Origin: Polynucleobacter sp. es-MAR-4
GTDB taxonomy: Bacteria > Pseudomonadota > Gammaproteobacteria > Burkholderiales > Burkholderiaceae
Assembly (NCBI RefSeq): GCF_018882055.1
Contig: NZ_JACVPF010000001.1
Location: 1,116,001 to 1,180,000 of the forward strand
Length of the DNA stretch: 64,000 nucleotides
Direction: 5' to 3'
This document shows, piece by piece, positions 63,754 through 64,000 of the stretch. Both the position numbers and the translations under genes were made by a program. The notes under the pieces were generated by a model. The model did not search any database. It was not told where the DNA came from and worked only from the letters and a program-made list of their open reading frames with translations. Position 1 is the first letter of the stretch. The number at the start of each line of letters is the position of its first letter.

Positions 63754-64000
63754 TCGATCACCCGCGGGACTAAGAAGTAGCCTTCCTGCACAGCAGGGGC
63801 AGATTGCATATTTTCAGCTCGCTGGTCAGTTTCAGTAACCACGTCCGTACGCAAAGGTTGCGCTAAATCACGCAAAAAGAGGATGGGGTGAGCCAATGGT
63901 GCAAGACCACTTGTATCAACCGCCTGCATCTCCTCAACCAAGGCAAAAACTGCCTGTAATTGAGGCAATACTGCCTCGGCTTCTGCCTGACTTAAGTCAA
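63750..64000 (-). CDS. gatC: Asp-tRNA(Asn)/Glu-tRNA(Gln) amidotransferase subunit C (5' end outside window)
   Basis: The small linker subunit of GatCAB. The frame is open through the window edge at 64000 and reads [18 protein letters not shown], matching the normal interior of GatC. So the start lies about 15-20 codons beyond the window, and an apparent TTG start at 63968 is internal. The C-terminus ends [17 protein letters not shown], as usual. The stop overlaps gatA by four bases. Confidence 0.92.
   Translation of the reverse strand, partial: DLSQAEAEAVLPQLQAVFALVEEMQAVDTSGLAPLAHPILFLRDLAQPLRTDVVTETDQRAENMQSAPAVQEGYFLVPRVIE

Noticed and set aside
63750..63968. gatC as a complete 72-residue gene starting at TTG 63968
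   Set aside because: The frame stays open to the window edge with typical GatC residues, so the gene is cut by the window and not short.
1..64000. CRISPR arrays, tRNA/rRNA genes, insertion sequences, toxin-antitoxin or phage-defence genes
   Set aside because: Looked for across both strands; no regularly spaced repeats, cloverleaf-like CCA-ended segments, transposase or defence-family proteins were recognised.

Overview
The window is a gene-dense bacterial chromosome segment of moderate GC, estimated by eye in the mid-40s percent. Gene content and order point to a betaproteobacterium of the Burkholderiales, and the compact genome with lowish GC suggests a Polynucleobacter-like freshwater organism (inference). 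I see no insertion sequence, prophage, integrase island, CRISPR array, rRNA or tRNA gene. After start corrections no gene-free stretch exceeds 300 bases.

Layout. 1-1213: 5' part of an outer-membrane porin-like gene with a dyad-rich upstream region, then ubiK. 1239-5961 (-): VanZ-like protein, [2Fe-2S] ferredoxin, hydrolase, DUF493, lipB, lipA and a lipoprotein. 6008-8114: birA-coaX facing rfaE2. 8205-13022 (+): a tight operon of glutathione peroxidase, FAD oxidoreductase, DUF1365, cyclopropane-synthase-like methyltransferase and SDR, probably a membrane fatty-acid modification module. 13032-20280 (mostly -): dsbA, SPOR protein, argS and a two-gene metH. 20359-24596: phaM, an MBL hydrolase, DUF1289, acuI, a lipoprotein, a flavin reductase and a GST. 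24663-30550 (-): tripartite RND efflux pump. 30696-33034 (-): pirin, WrbA-like flavoprotein, DoxX and a MarR repressor with a promoter-embedded operator. 33192-38638 (-): glmS, glmU, ttcA, folB and a pteridine-reductase-like SDR. 38664-44569: midA, cca, NDUFA9-like, lytic transglycosylase and 5-FTHF cycloligase. 44552-48302 (-): metF, ahcY and metK. 48506-51205 (+): two LpxL-type acyltransferases and dapF. 51245-57834: pyrE, xthA, ampG, metW, metX, slmA, argB and dksA. 57948-64000 (-): G3E GTPase, xerC, DUF484 and gatB-gatA-gatC.

How it fits together. The methionine/SAM cycle is heavily represented: metX/metW, both metH halves, metF, ahcY and metK. The two most informative non-coding signals sit here. 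An SAH-riboswitch aptamer precedes ahcY, and a sequence closely matching the SAM-II aptamer precedes metK. In both cases the aptamer starts almost exactly where the predicted transcript starts. A perfect 13-bp dyad overlaps the ahcY -10 region and suggests a second, protein-based control.

Most of the window is conserved housekeeping sequence. The items most worth following up are the metK aptamer, the ahcY dyad plus riboswitch, the lipid-modification operon, the marR operator, a 16-bp duplication that creates a decoy start codon before the DUF493 gene, and a CCA enzyme that has lost its HD motif.
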